A DNA stretch of 64,000 nucleotides from Streptomyces sp. DT2A-34 (GTDB lineage: Bacteria; Actinomycetota; Actinomycetes; Streptomycetales; Streptomycetaceae). Location: positions 1,054,001 through 1,118,000 of the forward strand of contig NZ_JASTWJ010000001.1 of assembly GCF_030499515.1 (NCBI RefSeq). The letters run 5' to 3'. The notes beneath the pieces were generated by a model, which was not told where the DNA came from, searched no databases, and worked only from the letters and a program-made list of their open reading frames with translations. Each line of letters starts with the position of its first letter. The first letter of the stretch is position 1. This document shows, in pieces, positions 44,213 to 53,466 of this stretch. Both the position numbers and the translations under genes were made by a program.

Positions 44213-45411
44213 ACCCGGTGTACATCGTCGACGCGGTCCGCACCCCGATCGGCCGCTACAACGGCGCCCTCACCTCCGTCCGCCCGGACGACCTCGGCGC
44301 CCACGCCATCCGTGAACTCCTCGCCCGGAGCCCGGAGTTGGATCCGTCCCGGATCGAGGACGTCTACTTCGGCAACGCCAACGGCGCCGGCGAGGAGAAC
44401 CGCAACGTCGGCCGCATGGCCGCCCTCCTCGCCGGGCTCCCCACCTCCGTGCCCGGCGTGACCGTCAACCGCCTGTGCGCCTCCGGCCTCGAAGCGGTCG
44501 TCCAGGCGGCCCGCGCCATCGCGGTCGGGGACGCCTCCATCGCCGTGGCCGGCGGGGTCGAGTCGATGACGCGGGCGCCGTATGTGCTGCCCAAGTCGGA
44601 CCGGGCGTTCCCGGCCGGGCACGCCGAGCTGTACTCCACCACCCTGGGCTGGCGGATGGTCAACCCGAGGATGGAACCGCAGTGGACCGTCCCGCTCGGC
44701 GAGAGCGCGGAACTCATCGCGGAGAAGCACAAGATCAGCCGGGAGCAGCAGGACGAGTTCGCGCTCGCCTCGCACCAGAAGGCCGCCCGCGCCCAGCAGG
44801 CGGGCCTGTTCGACGCCGAACTCGCCGCCGTCCCGATCCCGCAGCGCAAGGGCGACCCGGTCCTCTTCGCCGCCGACGAGTCCGTCCGCGCGGATGTCTC
44901 CCTGGCGGCGATGGCCAAGCTCAAGCCCTCTTTCCGCACCTTGGAGGGGACCGTCACGGCGGGCAACGCCTCCCCCCTCAACGACGGCGCCGCCGCCCTG
45001 CTGCTGGTCGACGAGGAGGGCCTGAAGGCCACCGGCCGCGAACCCCTCGCCCGGATCAGTGCCACCGGCGTGCACGCCCTCGACCCGCACTACTTCGGCC
45101 TCGCCCCCGTCGAGGCCGTCAACCGCGCCCTCGCCAAGGCCGGCCGGACCTTCGCCGACCTGGACGTCCTCGAACTCAACGAGGCCTTCGCCGCCCAGGT
45201 CCTGGGCTGCGTCGCCGAATGGCCCGAGTTCGACCCGCGGATCCTCAACCCGCAGGGCGGCGCCATCGCCCTCGGCCACCCCCTGGGCGCCTCCGGTGCC
45301 CGCCTCGCCGGCACCGTCGCCCACCAACTCGCCCGCAAGGGCGGCGGAACCGGCGTCGCCACCCTCTGCATCGGCGTCGGCCAGGGCCTCGCCCTCGTCC
45401 TGGAGCGCTAA
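44209..45411 (+). CDS. pcaF: 3-oxoadipyl-CoA thiolase
   Basis: A 400-residue thiolase that splits beta-ketoadipyl-CoA into succinyl-CoA and acetyl-CoA, the last step of the pathway. The acyl-carrying Cys90 is in [11 protein letters not shown]; the His in [19 protein letters not shown]; the second Cys in LCIGVGQG. The [17 protein letters not shown] segment is typical of PcaF/PaaJ rather than FadA. GTG 44209 overlaps the pcaJ stop. Confidence 0.92.
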   Translation: MNPVYIVDAVRTPIGRYNGALTSVRPDDLGAHAIRELLARSPELDPSRIEDVYFGNANGAGEENRNVGRMAALLAGLPTSVPGVTVNRLCASGLEAVVQAARAIAVGDASIAVAGGVESMTRAPYVLPKSDRAFPAGHAELYSTTLGWRMVNPRMEPQWTVPLGESAELIAEKHKISREQQDEFALASHQKAARAQQAGLFDAELAAVPIPQRKGDPVLFAADESVRADVSLAAMAKLKPSFRTLEGTVTAGNASPLNDGAAALLLVDEEGLKATGREPLARISATGVHALDPHYFGLAPVEAVNRALAKAGRTFADLDVLELNEAFAAQVLGCVAEWPEFDPRILNPQGGAIALGHPLGASGARLAGTVAHQLARKGGGTGVATLCIGVGQGLALVLER

Positions 45412-45430
45412 GAACCCCCGAGGAATCCCC

Positions 45431-46204
45431 ATGACTCTCACGCAGCACGACATCGACCAGGAGATCGCGGCCGAGCACGCCGCGTACGAGAAGCGGGTCG
45501 CCGACGGTGCCCCCGTCGAGCACCACCCGCGGCGCGACTACACGCCGTACCGCTCCTCGGTCCTGCGTCACCCCAAGCAGCCGCCCGTCGCGATCGACGT
45601 CACCAAGGACCCGGAGCTGGTGGAGCTGTCCTCCCCCGCCTTCGGTGAGCGGGACATCACCGAGATCGACAACGACCTCACCAAGCACCACAACGGCGAG
45701 CCGATCGGTGAGCGCATCACGGTCTCCGGCCGGCTGCTGGACCGTGCCGGGCGTCCGATCCGCGGCCAGCTGATCGAGATCTGGCAGGCGAACTCGGCCG
45801 GCCGCTACGCCCACCAGCGCGAGCAGCACGACGCCCCGCTGGACCCGAACTTCACGGGCGTCGGCCGCACGCTGACGGACGACAGCGGCTGCTACGAGTT
45901 CACCACCATCCAGCCGGGCCCGTACCCGTGGCGCCAGCACGTCAACGCCTGGCGGCCGGCGCACATCCACTTCTCGCTCTTCGGTACGGCGTTCACCCAG
46001 CGGCTCGTGACGCAGATGTACTTCCCGAGCGACCCGCTGTTCCCGTACGACCCGATCATCCAGTCGGTGACGGACGACGCGGCCCGCCAGCGGCTGGTCG
46101 CCACCTACGACCACAGCCTGTCGGTGCCGGAGTTCTCGATGGGCTACCACTGGGACATCGTGCTCGACGGGCCGAACGCCACCTGGCTCGAAGAAGGGCG
46201 CTGA
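45431..46204 (+). CDS. pcaH: Protocatechuate 3,4-dioxygenase beta subunit
   Basis: A 257-residue intradiol dioxygenase subunit carrying the non-haem Fe(III). Ligands seen by comparison with the Pseudomonas enzyme: Tyr in NSAGRYAHQ, Tyr in PGPYPWRQH, and the two His of RPAHIHFSLFG. It opens the ring of protocatechuate to 3-carboxy-cis,cis-muconate. The N-terminal 60 residues include the YTPYRSSVLRHPKQP arm that packs on the alpha subunit. ATG 45431, 19 bases after pcaF. Confidence 0.93.
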   Translation: MTLTQHDIDQEIAAEHAAYEKRVADGAPVEHHPRRDYTPYRSSVLRHPKQPPVAIDVTKDPELVELSSPAFGERDITEIDNDLTKHHNGEPIGERITVSGRLLDRAGRPIRGQLIEIWQANSAGRYAHQREQHDAPLDPNFTGVGRTLTDDSGCYEFTTIQPGPYPWRQHVNAWRPAHIHFSLFGTAFTQRLVTQMYFPSDPLFPYDPIIQSVTDDAARQRLVATYDHSLSVPEFSMGYHWDIVLDGPNATWLEEGR

Positions 46205-46210
46205 CCTGCC

Positions 46211-46816
46211 ATGACGAAGATCGACACGAGCCGTCCGGAGACGGTGCTCCCGACCCCGTCGCACACGGTCGGGCCCTTCTACGGCCATGCCCTGCCCTTC
46301 CCCGGCGGCGGCGACATCGCCCCGGTCGGCCACCCCGACACGATCGCGCTCCAGGGGTACGTCCACGACGGCGAGGGCAACCCGCTGCCGGACGCGTTCG
46401 TGGAGCTGTGGGGCCCCGACCCGGACGGCAACCTGTCGCGGGTCGACGGCTCGATGCGGCGCGACCCGGCGAGCGGTGGCTTCCTGGGCCGCAACGGCGT
46501 GGAGTTCACCGGCTGGGGCCGGATCCAGACGGACGCGGGCGGCCACTGGAGCGCGCGGACGCTGCGGCCCGGGGCGCGCGGGCAGAGCGCGCCGTACATC
46601 AGCGTGTGCGTCTTCGCGCGCGGGCTGCTGGTGCATCTGTTCACCCGGATCTACCTGCCGGGCGACGAGGCGGCGCTCGCCGCGGATCCACTGCTCTCCC
46701 GGGTGGATCCGGCGCGACGCGGCACGCTGATCGCCGAGGAGCAGGGCAACGGCACCTACCGTTTCGACATCCGCCTTCAGGGCGAGGGCGAGACGGTCTT
46801 CCTGGAGTTCCAGTGA
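46211..46816 (+). CDS. pcaG: Protocatechuate 3,4-dioxygenase alpha subunit
   Basis: A 201-residue partner of PcaH with the same fold but no iron ligands; it completes the active-site pocket. Typical opening PSHTVGPFYGHALPF, then LQGYVHDGEGNPLPDAFVEL and the C-terminal TYRFDIRLQGEGETVFLEF. ATG 46211; its stop overlaps the GTG of pcaB. Confidence 0.92.
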   Translation: MTKIDTSRPETVLPTPSHTVGPFYGHALPFPGGGDIAPVGHPDTIALQGYVHDGEGNPLPDAFVELWGPDPDGNLSRVDGSMRRDPASGGFLGRNGVEFTGWGRIQTDAGGHWSARTLRPGARGQSAPYISVCVFARGLLVHLFTRIYLPGDEAALAADPLLSRVDPARRGTLIAEEQGNGTYRFDIRLQGEGETVFLEFQ

Positions 46817-48144
46817 CTTCTGCCGATTCCGACGCCGGCCTGCTCGCCCCCGGGTGGGCCCGCTCCCCCGCCGCCTCCGCGACCACCGACGGCGCCTACC
46901 TCCAGGCGCTGCTGGACGCGGAGGCCGCACTGACCCGGGTTCAGGCCCGTCTGGGTCTCGCCCCGGACGGGGCGGCCGACGCGGTGACCGATGCGGCCCA
47001 CGCGGACCGCTTCGACGTACGGTCCCTCGCCGAGCGTGCGCGTGGCGGTGGCAACCCCGTCATCCCCCTGGTCGCCGACCTCACCGAAGCGGTGGGCGAG
47101 GAGCACGGCCCGTACGTGCACCGGGGCGCGACCAGCCAGGACATCCTGGACACGGCGACGATGCTGGTGGCGACCCGCACGCTCGACCTCATGCTGGCGG
47201 ACCTCCACCGCGTCCAGCTGGCACTGGCCCGGCTGGCCTCCGAGCACCGGGACACCGCGCTGCCGGGACGGACGCTGACCCAACATGCCGTGCCGACGAC
47301 GTTCGGGCTGAAGGCGGCCGGGTGGCGCTCGCTGGTGCTGGACGCGCGGGACCGGCTCATCGAGGTACGAGACGACCTCCCTGCCCAACTCGGCGGTGCC
47401 GCTGGGACGTTGGCGGCTTTCACGGCGTACGGCGCCCAGAACACCGTCGTCCTCACGACGGCCTTCGCCCGGGAGCTCGGCCTCGACGCGCCGCTCCTGC
47501 CCTGGCACACCCTGCGCACACCGATCGCCGATCTCGCCGGCTGCCTCGCCTTCACGGCCGGGGCACTCGGCAAGATCGCCACCGATGTCCTCACCCTCGC
47601 CCGTACCGAGATCGCCGAGCTGGCGGAGGGCAGCGGGGGCGGTTCGTCGGCCATGCCGCACAAGGCCAACCCGGTACGGTCCACGCTGGTCGCGGCCGCC
47701 GCCCGGCGAGCGCCGCAGCTCGCGGCCACGTTGTACGGCTCGATGGTCGCCGAGGACGAGCGGCCGGCCGGGGCCTGGCACGCCGAGTGGGAGCCGCTCA
47801 GGGACCTGCTCCGGCTGGTCGGCGGCGCGGCCCACGACGCCGCCGAACTGGTCGAAGGGCTGCGGGTGAACGCGGAGGCCATGCGGGAACACCTCGACCT
47901 CACCCACGGGTTGGTGGTCTCCGAGCGGTTGTCCGCCGAGCTGGCGCCGCTCCTGGGCCGGGCCCGCGCCAAGGCGCTGCTGACGGAGCTCGCGAAGCGC
48001 GCGTACTCCGAGGGGCGGTCCTTGGCCGAACTGCTCGCCGAGGAGCCGGAGTTGAAGGACGTGGACCTCGACGAGCTCACCGACCCCGCCCGTTACACCG
48101 GCTCCGCCGGAGCCCTCACCGACCGTGCTCTGGAGCGACGTTGA
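46813..48144 (+). CDS. pcaB: 3-carboxy-cis,cis-muconate cycloisomerase
   Basis: A 443-residue member of the fumarase/aspartase superfamily that lactonises carboxymuconate to gamma-carboxymuconolactone. Superfamily motifs: GATSQDILDTATMLV, TLTQHAVPTTFGLKAAGW and the signature loop SGGGSSAMPHKANPVRSTLV with the catalytic Ser. GTG 46813 overlaps the pcaG stop (GTGA), and the stop overlaps the TTG of pcaL (TTGA). Confidence 0.92.
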   Translation: MTSADSDAGLLAPGWARSPAASATTDGAYLQALLDAEAALTRVQARLGLAPDGAADAVTDAAHADRFDVRSLAERARGGGNPVIPLVADLTEAVGEEHGPYVHRGATSQDILDTATMLVATRTLDLMLADLHRVQLALARLASEHRDTALPGRTLTQHAVPTTFGLKAAGWRSLVLDARDRLIEVRDDLPAQLGGAAGTLAAFTAYGAQNTVVLTTAFARELGLDAPLLPWHTLRTPIADLAGCLAFTAGALGKIATDVLTLARTEIAELAEGSGGGSSAMPHKANPVRSTLVAAAARRAPQLAATLYGSMVAEDERPAGAWHAEWEPLRDLLRLVGGAAHDAAELVEGLRVNAEAMREHLDLTHGLVVSERLSAELAPLLGRARAKALLTELAKRAYSEGRSLAELLAEEPELKDVDLDELTDPARYTGSAGALTDRALERR

Positions 48145-49274
48145 CGAACCAAGTCCTCAACCACCGCGCCGAAGGGCCCACTTCCGCACCCCCGTTGCTG
48201 CTCGGCCCCTCGCTCGGCACCTCGTACGCCCTGTGGGACAAGGTCGCGCCCGAGCTGTCGATCACCCATCGGGTGGTCCGCTGGGATCTGCCGGGGCACG
48301 GCGGCTCGGCGGCCGATCTGATCGGGGCGGGCGCGACGGTGGGTGACCTCGCCGACCTGGTTCTCGCGCTCGCCGACTCGATCGGCGTCGAACGGTTCGC
48401 GTACGCGGGGGTGTCGCTGGGCGGTGCGGTGGGGCTGCACCTCGCCGTGCACCATCCGCAGCGGGTCTCCTCGCTGGCCGTGATCTGTTCGTCGGCGCAC
48501 TTCAACGGTTCGAAGCCGTGGGAGGAGCGGGCCGCGCTGGTACGGCGGGAAGGCCTGGCCGGGTTGGCGAAGAGCGCGAACGCGCGCTGGTTCACACCCG
48601 GGTTCACCGTGCCGGAGCTGGTCGCCGACCATCAAAACGCCGATCCGGACGCATACGCCGCCTGCTGTGACGCGCTGGCCGCGTTCGATCTGCGGGACGA
48701 GCTGCCGTCCATCACCGCGCCCTCGCTGCTGATCGCCGGGCGGGACGATCCGGCGACCCCGCCCGCGCACCTGCGGGAGATCGCCGACGCCGTGCCCGGT
48801 GCCGCGCTCGTCGAGATCCCGGGGGCCTCGCACCTGGCGCCGGCCCAGTGTCCGGAGGCTGTGCTGACGGCACTGCGGGCGCACTTCGACGGAGCGGCCG
48901 GGGGCGCCAAGCGGGGCATGGAGGTGCGGCGCGAGGTGCTCGGCGACGCCCATGTCGACCGGGCACAGGCCCGGCAGACCGCGTTCACCGCGCGCTTCCA
49001 GGACTTCATCTCGCGCTACGCCTGGGGCGAGATCTGGACCGACCCGACGCTCACCCGACGCGAGCGCAGCATGATCACCCTGACGGCGCTGGTCGCGCAC
49101 GGCCACTACGACGAGCTGGCCATGCATGTGCGGGCGGCCCGGCGCAACGGGCTGACGCCGGAGGAGATCGGGGCCGTACTGCTGCAGACGGCCGTGTACT
49201 GCGGGGTTCCGGCGGCGAACTCGGCGTTCGCGGCGGCCCAGCGGGTGCTGGCGGAGGAGGAGCCCGGCGGCTGA
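48141..49274 (+). CDS. pcaL: Fused enol-lactone hydrolase / carboxymuconolactone decarboxylase
   Basis: A 377-residue fusion of two pathway enzymes. Residues about 1-255 are PcaD, an alpha/beta hydrolase with nucleophile elbow AGVSLGGAVGL, Asp in IAGRDDPATPP and His in PGASHLAPAQ. Residues about 265-377 are PcaC, with GEIWTDPTLTRRERSMITL and the LLQTAVYCGVPAANSAF helix. The two reactions are consecutive, giving beta-ketoadipate. The start is TTG 48141 inside the pcaB stop, with GGAG upstream. Last gene of the operon. Confidence 0.92.
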   Translation: MTNQVLNHRAEGPTSAPPLLLGPSLGTSYALWDKVAPELSITHRVVRWDLPGHGGSAADLIGAGATVGDLADLVLALADSIGVERFAYAGVSLGGAVGLHLAVHHPQRVSSLAVICSSAHFNGSKPWEERAALVRREGLAGLAKSANARWFTPGFTVPELVADHQNADPDAYAACCDALAAFDLRDELPSITAPSLLIAGRDDPATPPAHLREIADAVPGAALVEIPGASHLAPAQCPEAVLTALRAHFDGAAGGAKRGMEVRREVLGDAHVDRAQARQTAFTARFQDFISRYAWGEIWTDPTLTRRERSMITLTALVAHGHYDELAMHVRAARRNGLTPEEIGAVLLQTAVYCGVPAANSAFAAAQRVLAEEEPGG

Positions 49275-49344
49275 GGGTGACCCTGGTGGTCGTAGCCTCA
49301 GCAGCACCTCGCACATGCCTCCACCGCGTGCCTACGGTGGAGGC

Positions 49345-50136
49345 ATGTCGACCGTTCTGATCACCGGCGCCACCTCCGGGCTCGGCCGCCACCTCGCCTT
49401 CGAGCTGGTCCGTGCCGGGCACGTCGTGCTGGCGCACGGGCGCGACGCCGGCCGTACGGAGAAGCTCGTCGAGGAGCTGCGGGCCGAGGGCGACGCCGAG
49501 GGATTCGTCGCGGACCTTGCCTCCCTGGACCAGGTGCGGCAGCTGGGCGCGCATGTCGCCGACGCGCGTCCCGAGCTCGACGTGCTCGTCAACAACGCGG
49601 GCGTGGGCAGCGGACCACGCGGCGCCGGGCGGGAACTGAGCGCCGACGGACACGAACTCCGCCTGGCCGTGAACTACTTGGCGCCGGTCGCCCTGACCCG
49701 CGCCCTGCTGCCCGTGCTGCGCGCGAACGCGCCCGCGCGGATCGTGAACGTCGGCTCGGCGGGCCAGGAGCCGCTCGACTTCGACGACCCCGAGCTGACC
49801 CGCGGCTACAGCGGTGTCTCGGCGTACTGCCGCAGCAAGTTCGCCCTCGCCGCCCATACGTTCACCCTCGCCGCGGAGCTGGCCGGCACCGGCATCTCGG
49901 TGAACGTCCTGCACCCGGCGACCTACATGGACACCGCCATGGTCCGCGAGGCGGGCGTCACCCCCTGGAACACGGTCGCCGACGGAGCGGCGGGCGTGCT
50001 GGCCCTGGCTACGCGGGACCTCGGTACGGGCGGCTACTTCGACGGGACGTCGCCTGCGCGGGCACACGAGGGCACGTACGACCCGGAGGTACGGGCACGG
50101 CTGGCAACAGTCACTGATCAGCTGCTCAAGCTCTGA
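49345..50136 (+). CDS. Short-chain dehydrogenase/reductase
   Basis: A 263-residue classical SDR. The NADP site is VLITGATSGLG; LVNNAGV follows; the active-site Ser lies in IVNVGSAGQ and the catalytic pair in YCRSK. It resembles retinol-dehydrogenase/WW-oxidoreductase-like SDRs. ATG 49345 has GGTGGAGG upstream; a 15-base hairpin-like GCCTACGGTGGAGGC sits at the start. It lies 70 bases after pcaL on the same strand but its promoter and role are unclear. Confidence 0.85.
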   Translation: MSTVLITGATSGLGRHLAFELVRAGHVVLAHGRDAGRTEKLVEELRAEGDAEGFVADLASLDQVRQLGAHVADARPELDVLVNNAGVGSGPRGAGRELSADGHELRLAVNYLAPVALTRALLPVLRANAPARIVNVGSAGQEPLDFDDPELTRGYSGVSAYCRSKFALAAHTFTLAAELAGTGISVNVLHPATYMDTAMVREAGVTPWNTVADGAAGVLALATRDLGTGGYFDGTSPARAHEGTYDPEVRARLATVTDQLLKL

Positions 50137-50160
50137 CGCGGCACTTCCATCACGGCTTCC

Positions 50161-52830
50161 CTAGCGGAGCGCCAGCGCCGCCTCCGCCTGCGCCACCAGC
50201 CCGTCCGCACCGCACGACTTCGCCAGCGTCAGCCCCCGCTGGAGCTCGGCCGAAGAGCGCGCCGCAATGCCGTACTCCACACGAGCGGCCGCATGTTCGT
50301 ACTGGCAGGGCGAGGCCTCCAGACAAGCAACCGCCTGCTCGGCGAGACGCACCGCACGCTGCCCGGTCTCCAACGCGGCGGCGCACCGCAGGGCCTCGCC
50401 GATCGCGGTGTCGGTGCCGAAGCGCTCGGCGTGCCGGCGGGCGTCGGTGGCGAGCCGGGCGGCGCGTGCCGGGTCCACGCTCGCGAGGGCACGGGCCAGG
50501 TCGACGGCCCAGGGGGCCAGCACCGGGTTGTGGTGGCCGCGGACGGCTGCCGCCTTCCCCGCCTCCTCCAGTTCGTTGATGCCCTCCTGGGTGCGGCCGA
50601 CCGCGAGGAGCAGGCGGCCGCGGACCGAGCGTGGGTCCGGCAGCACGATGGTGGACGGGTACGGCGGGGCGAAGCCGTACTGCTCGGCGATCTCCCAGGC
50701 CTCGTCGACATGGCCGCGGGCGAGCAGCGTGTCGACGAGGTTGCAGGTGGCGGACCAGTGCAGGGGCAGCCGTCGGCCGACGCGCTCGGCGAACTCCAGC
50801 GACTGACGCAGCGACGCCTCGGCCTCGCGCAGCCGGCCGCGCCTGCGGTGGCCGAGTCCGACATAGGCGTGGCCGAGGGCGAGGTGACCGCCGCGCCAGC
50901 CGGCCGACTGCCAGGTGTGCAGGGCGTCCATGTACAGGGCCTCGGCCCGGTCGAGCCGGTCCGTGTAGGCGTACGCGTTGGCCAGCATCATGATGATCTC
51001 GGGGCCCCACTCGGTGTCGGTCCAGCCGAGTCCCGGTGCGAGGCGGCCGTTGACGAGCGCGCGGTCGCACACCTCGACGACCTCCTCGGCGTTCTCGCCG
51101 CGGGCCATGGCGTCGAAGCCGCGCAGCATGAGCAGGGCGCGCTCGGAGTTGTCGCGGCCGGTGCAGGCACGGGCGAGTTCGGCGAGTCGCTCCCGGAGGT
51201 TGGGCGATGTCGCCTCACCCGCGTGGAGGCTCTCCCACATGTACTGCACGGCCTGCAGCCGCATTCTGGCGGGGCCGACCCGGTGCCGGGCGGCCTCCGC
51301 CTCGACGGTGCGGACCGCCTCCTCCAACTGGTCGTTGTGCAGCAGCGCTTGGGAGAGGCGGCAGACGGCGTCGACGCGCTCCCCGCCGTCCAGGCCGGGC
51401 AGGGCGAGCGCGGTCTGGAGGTGGTCGACGGTGGTGGCGGGGGCGGTGAGCAGGGTGGCGCAGCCGAGTTCGTACAACACGCGCGCGTGGACGTCGGGTA
51501 CGGGCGGTTCCAGCAGGGCGCGCTCCAGGCAGCGGCGGGCCGCGTCGGGGGCGCCGACGGCGAGGTGTTCACGGGCCGCCTCGCGCAGCTGCTCGACGAG
51601 TTCCTCGTCGTTGTCCGGGTGGACCTCCAGGAGGTGGCGGGCGGCGACCGCGGCTCCGCGTCCGTTGTCGGTGACGACGCGGGCGGCGATGCCGTGCATG
51701 GCGGTGCGCAGGGCGTCGGGGATGGAGTTGTAGACGGCGGTGGCGATCAGTGGGTGGACGAACTGCAGGTCGCCGTCGTCGGCCTGCGGGTTGGCGGGGT
51801 CGGGCACGGTGAGGATGCGGGCGGTGCGCAGCAGTTCGGCGCACCGCCCGGCGTCCTCGGTGCTCATCTGGGCCAGCTCCGCCACGAGGTCCACGGTGAT
51901 CTCGGTGCCGAGGATCACGGCCGCCCAGGCGAACCGGGTGGCCTCGACGCCGAGGCCCTCGAGCCTGGTGACGAGGCCGCCGCCGCGCGCCGCGCGGTTG
52001 AGGGCGCGCAGTTCGGCGGCCGCGGACTCGGTCGGCTCGAACTCGCTGTCCTGCACCTTGGCGAGGAGTTCGACGGTCTCGTACGGGTTGCCGCCGGTGA
52101 CGGCCCAGACCTCGCGGCAGAACGGGTCGTCGGCGTACGGGCCCAGGGTGGCGCGGGTGAGGCCGGCGGTCGCGTCCGGGGTGAGGGCGCTCAGGTTGGC
52201 GACGGAGCAGCCCGCGGCGGCGATCGCGTCGAGGTGGCGGGCGCTGTCGCCGCTGACCTCACCAGGGCGGCGGGCGACCACGACCATGACGTTCTGTTCG
52301 CCGAGGCGCTCGGCGAACGCGGCGAGCCAGCGCAGGGTCTCCTGGTCGGCCCAGTGGGCGTCGTCGATCAGCAGCACGAGCGGCCAGTCGCGCCGGGCCA
52401 GCCTGCGCACGGCGGCCACCAGACCGTCGCACACGCCCTGCGGGTCGGCCTGGCGCTCGCCGGGGTCCGTGATGCCGAGGGCGGGTCCGGCGATGTCGTA
52501 CCAGTCGCCGAGGTACTCGCGCGCCTCTTCCGGCATCAGCGACAGCAGGGCGGGCTGGAGCAACTGCCGTACGACGTTGAAGGGAACGGAGCTCAGGGTC
52601 TCGCTGCCGCGGGCGGACCACACCGTGCAGCCGCGGGCCTCGGCGCTGCGGCGCGTCCGCGCCAGCAGTGCGGTCTTGCCGAGTCCGGCCTCGCCCCGGA
52701 GTACCAGGAGGCTGCCCGAGGAGGACTGGTCGGCGCACAGGGTGTCGAGCGCCCGCTCGACGGCGGCGAGTTCCTCGTCGCGCTCCCACAGGGAAGCCGA
52801 GGCGGCCGGGGTGGGCCGTACCTCCGTCAT
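50161..52830 (-). CDS. LAL-like AAA+ ATPase without LuxR HTH domain
   Basis: An 889-residue STAND-type protein. The N-terminal ATPase has Walker A RGEAGLGKTALL (about residue 45) and Walker B LVLLIDDAHWAD, then a winged-helix/helical region and a long array of TPR-like helical repeats (about 400-885). Large LuxR regulators (LAL) end with a LuxR HTH of about 60 residues; here the frame stops right after a TPR (GLVAQAEAALALR), so no DNA-binding domain is present. It may act by protein interaction or have lost the domain. ATG 52830 follows GGAGG. Confidence 0.82.
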   Translation of the reverse strand: MTEVRPTPAASASLWERDEELAAVERALDTLCADQSSSGSLLVLRGEAGLGKTALLARTRRSAEARGCTVWSARGSETLSSVPFNVVRQLLQPALLSLMPEEAREYLGDWYDIAGPALGITDPGERQADPQGVCDGLVAAVRRLARRDWPLVLLIDDAHWADQETLRWLAAFAERLGEQNVMVVVARRPGEVSGDSARHLDAIAAAGCSVANLSALTPDATAGLTRATLGPYADDPFCREVWAVTGGNPYETVELLAKVQDSEFEPTESAAAELRALNRAARGGGLVTRLEGLGVEATRFAWAAVILGTEITVDLVAELAQMSTEDAGRCAELLRTARILTVPDPANPQADDGDLQFVHPLIATAVYNSIPDALRTAMHGIAARVVTDNGRGAAVAARHLLEVHPDNDEELVEQLREAAREHLAVGAPDAARRCLERALLEPPVPDVHARVLYELGCATLLTAPATTVDHLQTALALPGLDGGERVDAVCRLSQALLHNDQLEEAVRTVEAEAARHRVGPARMRLQAVQYMWESLHAGEATSPNLRERLAELARACTGRDNSERALLMLRGFDAMARGENAEEVVEVCDRALVNGRLAPGLGWTDTEWGPEIIMMLANAYAYTDRLDRAEALYMDALHTWQSAGWRGGHLALGHAYVGLGHRRRGRLREAEASLRQSLEFAERVGRRLPLHWSATCNLVDTLLARGHVDEAWEIAEQYGFAPPYPSTIVLPDPRSVRGRLLLAVGRTQEGINELEEAGKAAAVRGHHNPVLAPWAVDLARALASVDPARAARLATDARRHAERFGTDTAIGEALRCAAALETGQRAVRLAEQAVACLEASPCQYEHAAARVEYGIAARSSAELQRGLTLAKSCGADGLVAQAEAALALR

Positions 52831-53109
52831 CCCGCTACCTCCCCGAGTCGCCCGAACGACCTACCGACGTCGAGCGTAGCTTTCCGGCTGCCTGAGCGGA
52901 GGCCGCTCGGGGCACCTGTTGCCGCGACGGGTGACGGCGGGTGCGGGCGGGCGACGCACACGGCCCGCGACCTGCGTTCACGGACGCCGAAACCGTCAAC
53001 AGGCCACGGATGTCACCGAGCCCGCCGTAGGTGCCGCCCCTCAGGCAGGCCCTGCCACGACACCCCTGACGGGGCGTAGGCAACTTACCCCTGACTGCCG
53101 ACGGCCGGT

Positions 53110-53360
53110 GCTGCCGACGTACACCACGGTCGGGGCCCTCGCCCCGTGGCTGCTGACGTTTCTGGCGGAGCTTCAAGGGCTGTCGGCGGGTGGGGAGTTC
53201 GGTGGGGCGGTGTCGGTGACGACCGAGTTCGCCACCCGGGCGGCGCGGGCTGTACGGGTCGCGGCAGTCGTTCACCGTGGCGCTGGGGCTGCTCGGCGGA
53301 GCCGCCGGCGTTCCGGGAGGAGCGGGCGGCCGAGCGGCCGCCCCTGCGCACAGTGCCGGC
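53110..53360 (+). pseudogene. Remnant of an MHS-family MFS transporter
   Basis: Three short pieces in three frames recall one metabolite:proton symporter: LQGLSAGGEFGGAVSVTTEF (53110-53247), GLYGSRQSFTVALGLLGG (53247-53309) and EPPAFREERAAERPPLRTV (53299-53360). In intact transporters these follow each other, the last two being separated by membrane segments that are missing here. No start or remaining helices are found. The rest of the 52831-53466 interval shows nothing else. Confidence 0.55.
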
Positions 53361-53466
53361 CAACCTCGCGGGGACTCGCTCGGGAGCGGCCCGTTCGGCT
53401 CGTCCTGGAGTGACTCGGGGCGGATCCTCTCATCCGACTTTCACCGAGGCCTCATACGGTGGACCC

